Of a DNA stretch of 64,000 nucleotides, positions 1-11,616 are shown in pieces (positions within the stretch are counted from its first letter, which is position 1; every line of letters starts with the position of its first letter). The stretch is from the NCBI GenBank assembly GCA_026874595.1, contig CM049313.1, positions 60,496,659 to 60,560,658 on the forward strand, read 5' to 3'. Position numbers and translations under genes: made by a program. A model generated the notes under the pieces. It had not been told where the DNA came from, searched no databases, and saw only the letters and a list, made by a program, of their open reading frames with translations. The stretch comes from Sipunculus nudus. Lineage: Eukaryota > Annelida > Sipuncula > Golfingiida > Sipunculidae.

Positions 1-68
1 TAACACAATATACTTGTGTAAAAGGTAACACAATATTGTGTTACATTTAACACAAGTATATTGTGTTA
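1..68. repeat. 68-bp near-perfect palindrome
   Basis: Two 34-bp arms meet at 34/35 and pair at 32 of 34 positions; only positions 20 and 24 mismatch their partners. The innermost 20 bp (25-44), GTAACACAATATTGTGTTAC, is a perfect palindrome, and the outer 19 bp pair perfectly with 50-68. It touches the window edge, so it may extend further left. It could be the end of a palindromic MITE or a hairpin-forming AT-rich repeat. Confidence 0.8.
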
Positions 69-1664
69 GGTTTGACACATGGTTCAATATAGGACACCTT
101 TGTTATCTACCATATATTTCCATGCAAACAGGTATCAGCATCACACAAAACTAAATAAAACATGTTGCATTCAAATGATTTTTATTGTCTCAGACCTTGA
201 TTTCCTGAAATAAATATCAATAGAGACATTTAAAAATTTGGGATTGCTATTTATAAAATCTATTGAGGTGTTAATATTTAATTAAATATATTCATAGTGA
301 ACGAATCTAAGTTTTGACCATGAGTAATTCAGTGTACAAATATCACATTGTGTTGCATAAAACTATACATGTGACTTAGATAATTATGTTCTGGAAAGCA
401 TAACTGTATAATCTGGCATTTATACACTGTAGGTATTTGGATTAAAAACGTGATATTTCCACACAACATATGTCTAACAGCCAATATGTTCTGTTGCTGG
501 TATGTCGAGTAAACAAAGCATCTTTGGTTAACGGAACTGAGCTGAAGTTGTCGTTAATAAGAGTAACTTTTTTAAGGTTCTTGATACAGGAAAACAGTTC
601 ACAGTTTGATATATTAGTATTTGTTCGCAAATGAAAATGGAAGTGAAAGTTTTACTTGGTAGTCCAATACAAACTACACTGCTATGTATTAGTTAAAATA
701 ACTATTTGACCTGCAATACAAAGAAAAATTAAAGGGATTCTGAGTCGTTACTTATCTCATACAATTGAAAAATATATCCAAGATCAACATGCGTTCAATG
801 GAAACCATGTATTAATAAGTGAGAAACAGGTGCTTTGGTGTGAATCTCCACATTTCAAAATGTCAGTTATATCCTTAGAGAACCTGTTTTCTGCCGAATA
901 TGTTGAACATTTCTGTGCGCAACAGAAAATGGCCTCTGTGTATGTGTAGGCCCGTGTATCGTAATAGAAGGTACATACACATATATTTCATAGAGAAAAA
1001 AAGAAAGTAAAGTTCAGTTCCAGTAAATAAAATATATCAATAGGTTTATATGTACTCATAATTCATTCTTCTCCCAAAAGCATCTTTAAAAAGTAATTTT
1101 CTAATGGTGCTTGCTGTTAATTGAGATCTTTGCGGTCAGACCAAATGGCGAGCGACTGTAGCCAAAATCCATGACAATTGAGGCGTTGGCGGGAATCAGC
1201 CCGTGACAAATGTAGCCTACAGGCACAAGCTCAGCATAGCCAGTATAGCCCGTGGTAATCTGATGAAATTCCCTGCCACCGACACACTGTCATTATTTTC
1301 TCATTAATTCATCATCTGGTCGGAAGTTATCCATTGAAATCGGGCTCAGTATTATTTTGGTCCCACCATATGTTTAATTAGATGATTATACAATGAGTGT
1401 TTCAGTGATACGGACCGCAGCCCATATACACCACTCACTGGTAAACCTTGCCCCCGTATAATCAGTACTAAGTGTGTCAATGGATGGAACGGATCCAGGA
1501 CAGGACTCTTCATCTAGACCGATTTTTTTTTTTTTTTGCGCCTGGTTATTAATCATTGACACGTCTACACACAGACCTATACTCGACCCTGCGTATACAT
1601 CAGTACGTGCAGAGAGATATCGGGGGCGGTACACTCATAAAAACTGTGCAGAATATACGTAAAG
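69..1664. other. upstream non-coding DNA of esterase copy A
   Basis: No convincing gene was seen. About 1130-1290 is less AT-rich than its surroundings but was not recognised. A poly-T run lies near 1525. The last ~20 bases before the copy A start resemble those before copies B and D (a GTGCAG/TGAATATA..GTAAAG pattern), so a 5' UTR conserved across the family is likely. No clear TATA box was identified here. Confidence 0.5.
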
Positions 1665-4600
1665 ATGGCGTCTGATTTCAGTACCGCCGGCACGAATAAT
1701 GTTCCTCTCCACCCAGAGTCCGAGAATTACCTGAAACAGCTGGCAGAGGACGCTGCTGCTACGGACGGTCAGCCAATCACGCCTCCTAGCGTAGAACAGA
1801 TGCGAGGGTTGGTCCATCTTCTTGTGGAGAAGAATGTAGTAAAATATGACTTTTCTGGAACAACAAATGACATGAAAATACCATCCAAAGGCGTCCCAGG
1901 TAGTTAAATGATAGTTTTCAATATAGACGGCTAGAAATAATTCGAACTCGTATCATAAATACGTAATGGCGTCCATAACTGAACTCTTGTCAGATCGGTT
2001 GTTAAGCATACAAGTGAAGTTTTGCACATGACCCTTAACTAGTTTCTAAGGATCTGTATTACAAATAAACAAATAATCAAAATGCAGTAAAATACCTTCT
2101 TGATGAATAGATGGAATCCCAATCCGCGTTTACCAGCCGTCTGACACGACGTCACATCCGTTGATCATGGTGTTCTATCACGGCGGTGGCCATGTCCTCG
2201 GAAGTATCGAAACATGCGACCACCTATGTCGGATAATGTCAGGGTAAGGTGAATGTTGGAAACACGTATCCAAATACATCGATTCAATTTTAATGACCTA
2301 TTCAGATATCTTTAAATTAAAAATATTCCCATGTACAGTTCTTTGAAAAAGACCAGAAAAGACAATTTTCACATAACACAGTCGGTTTGTTTTGTTTATA
2401 TTCATGTTTATATAACATGTGGGGACACGCCAAAATAATCAAAACACACTCAAAAAGGACATCTGACTGCACATCAGACGAACCAGCGTTTTGCCAATGG
2501 GCCTTTTTTTAACTTTGTGGGTTTTAAGTTTTTACACAAACGTGGTCATAAATTTGTTAGAGGCTTTTTGAGCATGTATGTACCTATATTTTCATTTCTT
2601 TTGCACCGAAGTTGTATTAAAAAATTTCATATTTGCCTTCCAGCTGTATACATTGAATTGCATGGTCTTTCCTTACAGCTCTCTGCATATACCCGTGATT
2701 TATATATATCTACATCAAGGTACTTGACATCAAAGTTATGCTCACGATATGTATCACTTGATGATTTATATGGGTATTTAAGTTCAATTTCTATAGATAT
2801 AATTAACAGCATAGCTACACGAACCATCGGTTTTTACGCATTAAACCAAGAAAACTGTAAATTATTTGTCAACATGTAAAATACATTTTTTTACAGTCAT
2901 CATAAATATAACACATACAACAAATATTGCCATCTTCTTTTAATTAGTCGTTACGGCTGCATCATCGTCAGTGTTGAATACCGGCTAGCACCCGAGGTCA
3001 AACTTCCTGAAATTATAAAGGACTGTGACGAGGCGGCGAAATGGACACTGGAAAACAAGGAATCCCTTGGTAAACTTTTCATATTTCCTGCAACAATGTT
3101 TTATATGGTAAGATTTCCAATATTTTTACTTCATAAGCTTTTTTATAGGAAATAAATTATTTCATGATGCAATAGGTGGCGCTAGTGACAGCTTAGTCGG
3201 TGTGGCCGGAAGTAGCGCTGGTGGACACCTCGCGGGATGCGTAGCTCACAACGTTCCAGGTCTTAGCTTCCAGGTAATTCCCGATCATTATTTTGTTTAG
3301 AGTCATCATGAATCAAGTGATCATTCCAAATTATCAAGCAAATTTTATTCCATAATATTACTGCAAGAGCATTCTTCCTAAAGGTTAGGAGCTTGGTTAA
3401 CATTTAATGAAAATTAAATGATTTATATACAGTTACATATGACCGTATTTTTATAAAACGGAAACGCAGACTGCTTACCTGTTCGTATTTAAGGTACTCG
3501 TTTATCCAATGACTGATCTTCGCTGTGAGCACGGAGCGGTAGAGGAATTTGCTTCCTTGCAGACTTTGACGAAAGATCTACTGTTATGGTAGGTGTAATG
3601 TGCGAAACATTACTTCGGAGCAATAAAATAACTCTTTCCTTAATCTCCATACTTCTATATGATTTCATCAGAATTTACATGGTTTACATTGGTATTGTTT
3701 AGGTATATTCTTTATAGGGGAAAACATTTTCGAGACACATGTCAATTCTGTCAATTTGATTATGGGTTTTCATCAATTAAAGGAGTCTAATTTGCCTGAG
3801 TATTAATGGATCAGTGAGATGACTTGTAACCATTAAGATTTATGTGTAATAATGCTTGTCACCAGTGGATTGTGACTTTGTTACATTATTGCATGTTCAA
3901 GTAAAGAGTGTAACCAGATGATTGTTTTTATAATTTATTGTACATTGAAATGGAGTTTCATGTTTAGATGTTAGCGTGAGCACTGTTAGGTTAGAGAGCA
4001 CAGGTGCCTCGTTTGATGTTAATTCCAGACAGTCTCTGAAGTAAAGTTGTTTATTGTGAACTTTAAAGGCCGAACAACTGTTTAGTAATAGAGTGAAATG
4101 ATTAACCAGAAGAGTGTCAGGACTTGGGACGTCAGCCAGCATATATAAGCCGTGGTTTAGAAGAAAATCGCTACAACTGTCTGTTCATTCTCTAGATTTG
4201 TGTAGTCTGACAATTGTCTTCAGTCTAAAGGCTAGTGTGCGTTCATCAGAGTCAGGACATCCGAGAGACGATGTATGTAGACGTTAACAGCCAGTGTCTG
4301 GGGAGGGCCACGCTGATACCTTTTTAACGGACTTCAGAGTGGATATCGCAATAGCCGACGGACTGGTAATCAGGCGATTTGTATCTGTTGTAAGCGCTTC
4401 CAGTAACAGTTTTAGGACATTATTTACAGGCGCAACGTTAGCGGTACTGGATTTCTTAGTGTAGAGAGATATCCAGTTACCTAGTGCTCGATGAATCCAG
4501 GAGACATCAGCTGGGACATTGATTCTAAGTTTATATATAATAGGCTGTGCGCCTATAAGTCAGTGCTGCGTGAACTGTGCCTCGAGGGACGAATGTGTAC

Positions 4601-6103
4601 TCAAGCGAGGAACTGTTGATTGTTGAAGCCTGTATATATGCACAAGAACGAATAGACTGAACAAGCGGCTTAACAATCCGGTGATACGTGTAAACGTTGG
4701 ACATGTGATCAGGAACTGTATAAACAAAGATGACTTCCCTATACAGTGAAAATAACGGACTTAATGCATTTGTGTTTCTTAAATAGACGCTTTTGATCAT
4801 CAATGTTTATATGTGTGGAACACCTCTCCAGAGAAATGTAGGAATATTTTTATAATATATTAATTTTATAATTTTTTAACTCATGGCTTATTCATCTTTT
4901 GGAGTGTATGCATGAGTTTCAGCCTATTTAGTCTACCATTTATAAGTACCAGGTCGTTCACACCTTCAGCGGTGTGTCATTGATGGTTAATGGAAAAATA
5001 TTTGCCACATGACTATAATAAATGTCTGGAGTAAGTTAAGTAACTTACCGTGTCCTAGGTTGATCGAGCAGTCAACGGAGAGTGAGGCACAGAAATCCGA
5101 CCCCAAGGTGAACCTCCTCCTGAGAAGCTGCCATGGCAACTTGCCTCCGGCCTTGACCTTGGTCGCTGAATGCGATGTCCTGAGAGATGATGGAATACGT
5201 AAGCACTATTAATTTAATGTAAGCGACGATGTAATTTTTTATCGACAAGATAACAAGGATATCGATTACATTTCATATTAAGTGAAGCAATAATTTTACT
5301 TTTGATGCACTGCATGCACCAAATACTAAGAAAACAATTATCATCTAATGATCATAACTAAAACCTTTTAAAATTCATATTACGTGTAGTTTACAGTAAG
5401 ACACTGCAAGAAAGCGGGTGTCATAGTGAATTGGTCATTGAAAGGGGGGCCCTGCACGGGTATTTTGACATTAACGGTGAGTATATTTGATATAATTATA
5501 AACTGTACAATAAACACGCCAAACTTAACGATGAAACTGAATCGTTGTCATTTCAGAGCAGAGAAAGCAAACGTGGAAAGAAATAATTACTCGACTAATT
5601 CTATTCTTTTAGAAATGAATATTTCTCCTGAGATTCTTAACCTATTAATGAAGCCCTATTTATTGTCCCTGCTGAAGTTAAGAAAAATTCATATAATCAC
5701 TTAATTCACATTCAGTGCAGAACGTAATGTATATACTATGGACCTGATAGGAACAACGTATTTAAATTGTATTCGATATACTTTAATATTGGTTTGTGAA
5801 TAACGTTTTATTCAGTAATGTTTAGTGAAGACGCCAATGATGCAATACAGTATATGTATCTTAAAATAGGAAGCTTTTCTCATTAAAAACAATGCAAATC
5901 AAATATATTTTTATCTTATTTGTATATATGATAAAAAATGCGCATCTCCTGATGGCCTAAGAAAAGAGACTAGACGGGCTGGTTTTCACCTAGCGGCGAT
6001 TAAAATTTTTTTTTCATTTAAAGGTAAGTTCAAGGAGCTGTCGGAGAAAGCCTTTGGAGATATCGGAGAATTCCTTGAACGAGTAAAAGAGGGAAATTTG
6101 TAG
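1665..6103 (+). CDS. alpha/beta-hydrolase esterase, copy A (8 exons, complete)
   Basis: Exons: 1665-1899, 2111-2243, 2948-3069, 3176-3273, 3494-3588, 5059-5198, 5390-5476 and 6024-6103. All introns are GT..AG, and splicing gives one 990-nt frame of 329 residues. The product belongs to the hormone-sensitive-lipase/acetyl-esterase branch of alpha/beta hydrolases. Residues 79-88 (DGIPIRVYQP) match the entry strand of the fold; the oxyanion-hole motif HGGG is at 102-105; EYRLAPE follows in exon 3; the nucleophile elbow GSSAGG puts the Ser at 177; DVLRDDG puts the Asp at 267; and HGYF puts the His at 297. The complete triad predicts hydrolysis of short acyl esters. There is no N-terminal hydrophobic segment, so a soluble cytosolic enzyme is likely, unlike membrane-anchored arylacetamide deacetylase. 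The start codon was chosen because the same ATG context opens copies B and D. The physiological substrate is unknown. Confidence 0.9.
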
Positions 6104-6467
6104 AAGAATGAGTGACTCTAACGGATTGTGCAAGCAAAGGATATCCGGGAGAACCAAGTCTATTGAAATTCTATTGGCTATAGTATAGGGCCATGGGACA
6201 TGACGCCCAGCTAAATCTGAGATATTATTGAGGGCCACTATAGGAGAAAAATATATACGTCACTCTGGGATTAAATGTTTGCAAGTCTGCATGTGATAAA
6301 ATTTCCATTTTAAATGTTTTTTATAAAGTAAAAGCCGAAAATTGCAAGTTTCTTTCTTGATCATACACAGCTCCAATTGTTTGGTAATTCAAATCATGTT
6401 GAAGTTTGCTTTTCAATATTTATATAAAATATATTATAATATATAATCTACTGACTTTATTTGTAGG

Positions 6468-6473
6468 AATAAA
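6468..6473 (+). promoter_or_regulatory. candidate polyadenylation signal for copy A
   Basis: AATAAA lies about 365 bp after the copy A stop codon. The region is AT-rich, so chance occurrence is quite possible. Confidence 0.25.
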
Positions 6474-6597
6474 GCAACTCCGTTTAATGGACACGTCATT
6501 AAACTGTAAACTCTAAAATTGTCGAAATGCACTTCTTTTGGCAAGTTAATGAATGAATAATGATGAGAAATGAGTAATGATGGCCTGAGGCCCCTAG

Positions 6598-6602
<5 letters not shown>

Positions 6603-6655
<53 letters not shown>
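6603..6655. repeat. (AT)n microsatellite
   Basis: About 26 uninterrupted AT dinucleotides. Confidence 0.97.
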
Positions 6656-6660
<5 letters not shown>

Positions 6661-9600
6661 CATGCTACATGGTCACGTGAAATATAGTAATAAGTGATAA
6701 AAATAAATAATAGTTAAATAAATAATAACATGTATTTGGTTATATTATAATACACAAATATTATTTATAAAATATTAACAGAAATTACATTTTTCAACTG
6801 AATAAAAATACTGTAATAAGGAAACTAATGATATAAAAAGGCATTAAACAAACTAACAAAGGTTTAATATGAGCATAAAATGCAAAAACTAAACAAATTA
6901 ACACAAACATTTATTTGAATAATGCGAATTCAAATTGGAAAAACTTATCAGAAATAATACTATTTTGCCAAGTATAATTATTTCTCGTACGAATAATATA
7001 CTTTAAATATGTCATGAGAATATACCTTTGTACATAAATTTGGAATTTTATAGGATTTAAGTTATTTAGACTCTAAATAAAATACATGGGTGACAAATTA
7101 TACAAAATGTCACTAGTATAATGCAACATTTATATGTTATTGTATCAATATCATTTGAAGAACATAGAAAATGCCAACTTTAAATGAATATCATCTTAAG
7201 ATTATAAATCATTTAACTTTAAAAACTCAAATTGTCAAACTGCATTACATTGGTTAAGTAAATCATGAAGTTAAAATGGATGTGTCTAGGTAGGTAGCAT
7301 GTCTACTGTTTAAAGTAGGTAACAACAAGTGCAAATAGGCACAGCTATAAATCAATCCTCCGATACACTGCAGTGTGGTAAGTGGTGCCTAAGCAATATG
7401 GACGGAGTCACTAGGTGCCTACTGATTGTAGCCAATCTTCAATTGATTGACAAGCGGGAATGCATTCACTAATAACAGCAGGAAGGAAGTCACAGTGTAA
7501 TTGAAAAAAATATGGTTATATGGAGTAAGTGTTAGAACGGATACAGCGAGACCACTGAATATGCAGTGCAGTGAAGGTTTGACTATAATAAATACATGTA
7601 TATGTAAAGGTAGCGTTTCACATAAACCTAAGCTACCGAGTATTACACAGGTATTCGGACAACTCATTATCACCAAATAAAAGACCACTTCATAGTTTTA
7701 AGTAAGTTATTTTACTGGTTCGTAATCAGTTCAAAGTCAGCCATTCACCTACTTTTTCTGTAGAATTTATGTGATTTCTTATTAACTTTGCATTCATATT
7801 AATAAACTCAAGTTAATTCCTGTTATGTAAAGTTCTTTTAACACCTCTGTGATGGATGTGTTTGTTTGTTTATCTACAAGCTGTTAGTAAACACAACAAT
7901 GCTTTTCATGATGTTGGGACAGTAGATTATTTTTAGTGGCCCAAACGGACTTATCCCAAACAATCATGAATTGTATCCTTCCTATGATGAATGTTGATTA
8001 ATCGAGAGCCATCAGGAAAACCCTTACACTTCAAACAGTCTTTGTGGAAAAACTAAGTCCTGTGTCAAACCGTAACATATAACTGCCAGGTGAGAGTGGA
8101 ATGTTGATGAGGAAACTTGACAGAGATGAGCAGGTGGAGCAGGTGGAGAACCACTCTCTCAGGAAAGGAGGCTCAGTACCTGGCATAGGTAAAAAAGTGT
8201 GCCGGGAGTACTGTAAGAGGACTGTCAGACTCTCGCATTTCGCAGCGAAGGGAAGGCAGCGCTGCCAGATAATGCCTAGTTATAACGGGTATAAATTTTT
8301 ATTACAAATATTTTTAGGTCTAACAGAATGGGCGCGCAAACTGCAGCCAATCCAACCCCCCCCCCCCCCTTACCCCCACCCCTAATTCCGCCAATTGGGA
8401 GGTAGGGAGTATTAAAATACATGCGCTTGAATACTTCTTGGTATAAATACTGGCTTTAAACGTTTCTATTCAACTTTCTCCTACTTTATACTGAGTGTAT
8501 AACCAGTGAATACCGCTTGCCAGTAACACAAAGTCTTGTTGATATGAAAGGACATATGACCGAAATCTTTTCTTTGCAACTGCATTGCATCCATTAATTA
8601 GTAGGCCCCTACAGAATGTTAACTTGTCATCTTGTAATTCACCTAAAAACAAGAAATATATAGCCAGGTACCTAGCAACTAAACAAAAGGTTGCATTTAA
8701 TTCCGTCCTGGGTCTACCAACTAATAAATGCAATGCAGCTTCAAGCATCTCGCACATAATTGTTGAGGTGATATAACGTCAAGCAGCCAAAACTCTATTC
8801 CCGAGACACTATCTCTTATATGGATACTGTCTCTGATACAAGCGCACATGGACACATTCATATTCTAACCAAATGTATGACCATTATTGGATAATATTCT
8901 ATTTTTGTATTTATTCACATTGTACCTCGGATTCGGTTCACGTGGAGAGGAGTGCATGTAATATTTAATTTAATTTAATTTTCCTTCCTTGGTGGTCTAA
9001 CTTTCGTCAGGTAGTGCAAAGCCAATCATATTACACACCCTTCCGCCAGAGGTCGTTTCTACTCAAACGAATATTGTAGTAGATTTGGAGAATCCACCGA
9101 TGCCAAATGTTGACCTCTGCATTTTGGATGTCCCGGAACTTGCCCCGAGACATGCGCGATAACCTGATGTAATAGAGACCGAGATATCAACCTGATTCAA
9201 GCCAGATCTATACGAGGAAATGTCAGGTCTGCTCTGCCATCGGACCCTTGTAGGTGGGTAAGGTAATTGCCCACATAGTAATTGCCAAACTTTTACAATA
9301 TCTTCTGTTTTGGCATTGTGGGACTGCTGGGACCACCTGTCTCAACCGGCAAACTTTAAAATAAAAAATTGTTACTTTTCAAGGAAACACCTTATGTTAC
9401 AATTCCACGTGCGCATGCCTACAAAACATCAATTATTAAGTAAGTCCTTACCACAAAACCACCCATGTTTATGTAACTAGCCTTAAATAATCCTATCCAA
9501 AACACTTGTACGGACTACATTGGCCTCTTCACTTCATTTATACCTACGCCGCTAGTGTATGTAGAAGCTCTAGTGCATTGTAGGGGTCAGAGTTTGACTC

Positions 9601-10286
9601 TTACAATCAATCCCTAAACAGGACAGTGTGCACTTGTTAGTCCGAGACTGCGAATGGTGTGATGTCACATTGTTACATAGACCAGGGACATTCCGGGCCT
9701 GCGCATGATGTTAAGGTCTTCAAGGTGATCAACATTTTACGGCTCCCCGATAGAGATAAATCATCATTTTCCGTCTTCATCCCATTACTATGAACCTTTT
9801 ATTATGTGCTTTTTGTATTTAACCTCTTTGGGTCCGACAATTGAACACTTTTCAAAGTTTTGTAATTTTAGTATTATATATGTCAAATCTGTCAAATGGA
9901 AATGTGTATCATTTTGACTCTGCCAGTGCCCAGGGAAGCAGTTAGTATCTTTAATGTCGTGTGCTGCCTCCACACATGCTAACCTTTATTATGTCTTATT
10001 GTATCAAAAATGACATTGCCTGGGGCTTTTTAACAAGGGGGGGGGGGGGGAGGGCAGTTGGTCAAAGTAAACATCCCCCCTGATATTCAGAGAATAATAT
10101 TTATATATTTGAAATGAAAAATATTCATAACTAGAATTATAGATATTGGTTACATATATGAGTTTAATATGAAATATTATATATCTTAACCTGATTAAGT
10201 ATTATCATATACTGAAAACATACCTTATTCGTTAAAACCTTATATTTAATTGTATTATATTTGATATTTGTCATATAGACAATAAA

Positions 10287-10288
<2 letters not shown>
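6656..10288. other. intergenic DNA between esterase copies A and B
   Basis: AT-rich with no recognisable gene. A poly-C run lies near 8358-8370 and a poly-G run near 10037-10051. Short open frames here (for example 8101-8385) have no recognisable domain and no splice context, and were not called as genes. Confidence 0.55.

Positions 10289-10339
<51 letters not shown>
10289..10339. repeat. (AT)n microsatellite
   Basis: About 25 AT dinucleotides abutting the left edge of the minisatellite-bearing element. Confidence 0.97.
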
Positions 10340-10341
<2 letters not shown>

Positions 10342-10346
10342 CTCTA

Positions 10347-10453
10347 GGACAACTACCCCCCGGACAATTACTCCCCGGACAATTACCCCCGGACAATTAC
10401 CCCCAGGACAATTATCCCCTGGGACAACTACCCCCCGGACAACTAACCCCCAG
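10347..10453 (+). repeat. ~15-bp C-rich minisatellite (left arm)
   Basis: About seven units of the form GGACAATTACCCCC, with ACTACC and ATTATC variants. The units differ in the number of C residues (4-6). Confidence 0.9.
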
Positions 10454-11007
10454 ACCAAGCATAGGTACATACATCATGTGTATTGTAACGAGAAGGGTAT
10501 CGGGGAAACATATTATGTATGTGTCAGTATAATATAATAACTGCCTTACGGTACTGTGCTGACTTGTTTCCTTCTACTGTGTCTTATTAAAACACCCTAT
10601 CATGAATCCCCTCCTCTCTTGTACAGTCATCCCTAGCATGCCTATCACGTTTGGCTGGGTTTCTTCAGTGCACGGTGTACAACCCTGCATACCTTATACT
10701 GCCAAAATCAACTCAAGACTAATTAAGAAAGTTTGGTCACATAACTATGATCTCATAATCAACCATCCGCAAGCTTACAATAGAATTCCATTCAAATAGG
10801 GAATACCATTCATTCTGATACATTCTTACCATTCACAATAAGTAATATCATAATAAGTAAATGCATGATATTATTATCCAAAGTGATTTTCTTTTTATTT
10901 TTTCTGCGATTAACTTTATTTATTTCTTTGGCATTCTGTGCTACTCATAAGCAACACAGAATATATTTAAATGTATAACGTCACTTTAAATGTGTAATTT
11001 ATACCAT

Positions 11008-11189
11008 GGGGGTAATTGTCCAGGGGGTAGTTGTCCGGGGGTAATTGTATCGGGGGGTAATTGTCTGGGGGGTAGTTGTCCGAGGAGGTAATTGTCCTGG
11101 GGGGTTATTGTCCGGGGGGTAATTGTCTGGGGGGTAATTGTCCAGGGGGTAATTGTCGGGGGGTAATTGTCCGGGGGGAAGTTGTCCTG
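11008..11189 (-). repeat. ~15-bp minisatellite, inverted relative to 10347-10453 (right arm)
   Basis: About eleven to twelve units of GGGGGTAATTGTCC, the reverse complement of the left arm. The G5-G6 runs on the plus strand, roughly 9-10 bases apart, could support long-loop G-quadruplexes. Confidence 0.9.
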
Positions 11190-11366
11190 TTGCCATATCT
11201 ATATATACACACACGCGTGTTGGTGTGTGTGTGTGAAAAGTTGCGAGTCATCCCCCCACCCTTGAAGAAAAATTGCCGCAACTGTTTATAATACTTAATA
11301 CATATTTTTAGCCATGTATCTGTAAACTGAGTGAATTAATGTGTGGATAAATTTTATAATTTTCAG

Positions 11367-11402
11367 AGCTGTCAGAGAAATCATGAAAAGTATTGGCTCC
11401 AC
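11367..11402 (+). pseudogene. relic of an esterase last exon (exon 8)
   Basis: After an acceptor-like TTTTCAG, the sequence reads AGCTGTCAGAGAAATC and then a diverged ATGAAAAGTATTGG. This parallels the start of exon 8 in copy A (GAGCTGTCGGAGAAAGCC) and copy B (GACCTGTCAGAGAAATCC, then CTATTGG). A short AAATAAAG follows. It lies about 215 bp upstream of copy B's start and has no matching upstream exons, so it looks like the 3' remnant of a deleted tandem copy. The match is short. Confidence 0.5.
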
Positions 11403-11552
11403 GATTTTTATCAAATAAAGTGTATGAAACATACACAGCGTCGAAGGGGAGGGCCACAAAGTGCATCACTTATACAGATAACCACGTCTTTACAAATATC
11501 ATATAATTGAACCTGTGTACCCGTGACCCTGTGTATATGAACGTATATGTAG

Positions 11553-11558
11553 TATAAA
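11553..11558 (+). promoter_or_regulatory. candidate TATA box of esterase copy B
   Basis: TATAAA lies 64 bp upstream of the copy B ATG. A TCAGTAC initiator-like sequence begins at 11579, about 26-28 bp downstream, which is the usual TATA-to-start spacing. In AT-rich DNA this may be chance. Confidence 0.3.
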
Positions 11559-11616
11559 GTAAGGTTATATCTCGCAGTCAGTACATTGTGACCAACTGTG
11601 CAGTATATGCGTAAAG

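Larger units (their letters stand above)
10341..11195. mobile_element. candidate foldback-type element with minisatellite inverted ends
   Basis: A GGACAATTACCCCC-type tandem array at 10347-10453 is mirrored by its reverse complement, GGGGGTAATTGTCC-type, at 11008-11189. The outermost units read CTAGGACAACT on the left and AGTTGTCCTGTTG on the right. The two arrays enclose about 550 bp of AT-rich sequence without a recognisable gene. Both outer flanks are TA-rich (an AT microsatellite on the left, TATCTATATATACAC on the right), consistent with insertion into a TA tract. Long inverted ends made of short tandem repeats are the hallmark of foldback elements. No transposase and no clear target-site duplication were seen, so the assignment is inference. 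Confidence 0.45.

Noticed and set aside
2517-2879. 120-codon frame in intron 2 of copy A
   Set aside because: It lies entirely within an intron defined by homologous exon boundaries, and copy D's alignable intron does not keep it open.
9000-9760. Possible inverted relationship between 9050-9180 and 9640-9760
   Set aside because: A few shared words, but the blocks did not align in a consistent order.
10999-11291. Gly/Pro-rich open frames on both strands
   Set aside because: They are translations of the G/C-rich minisatellite.
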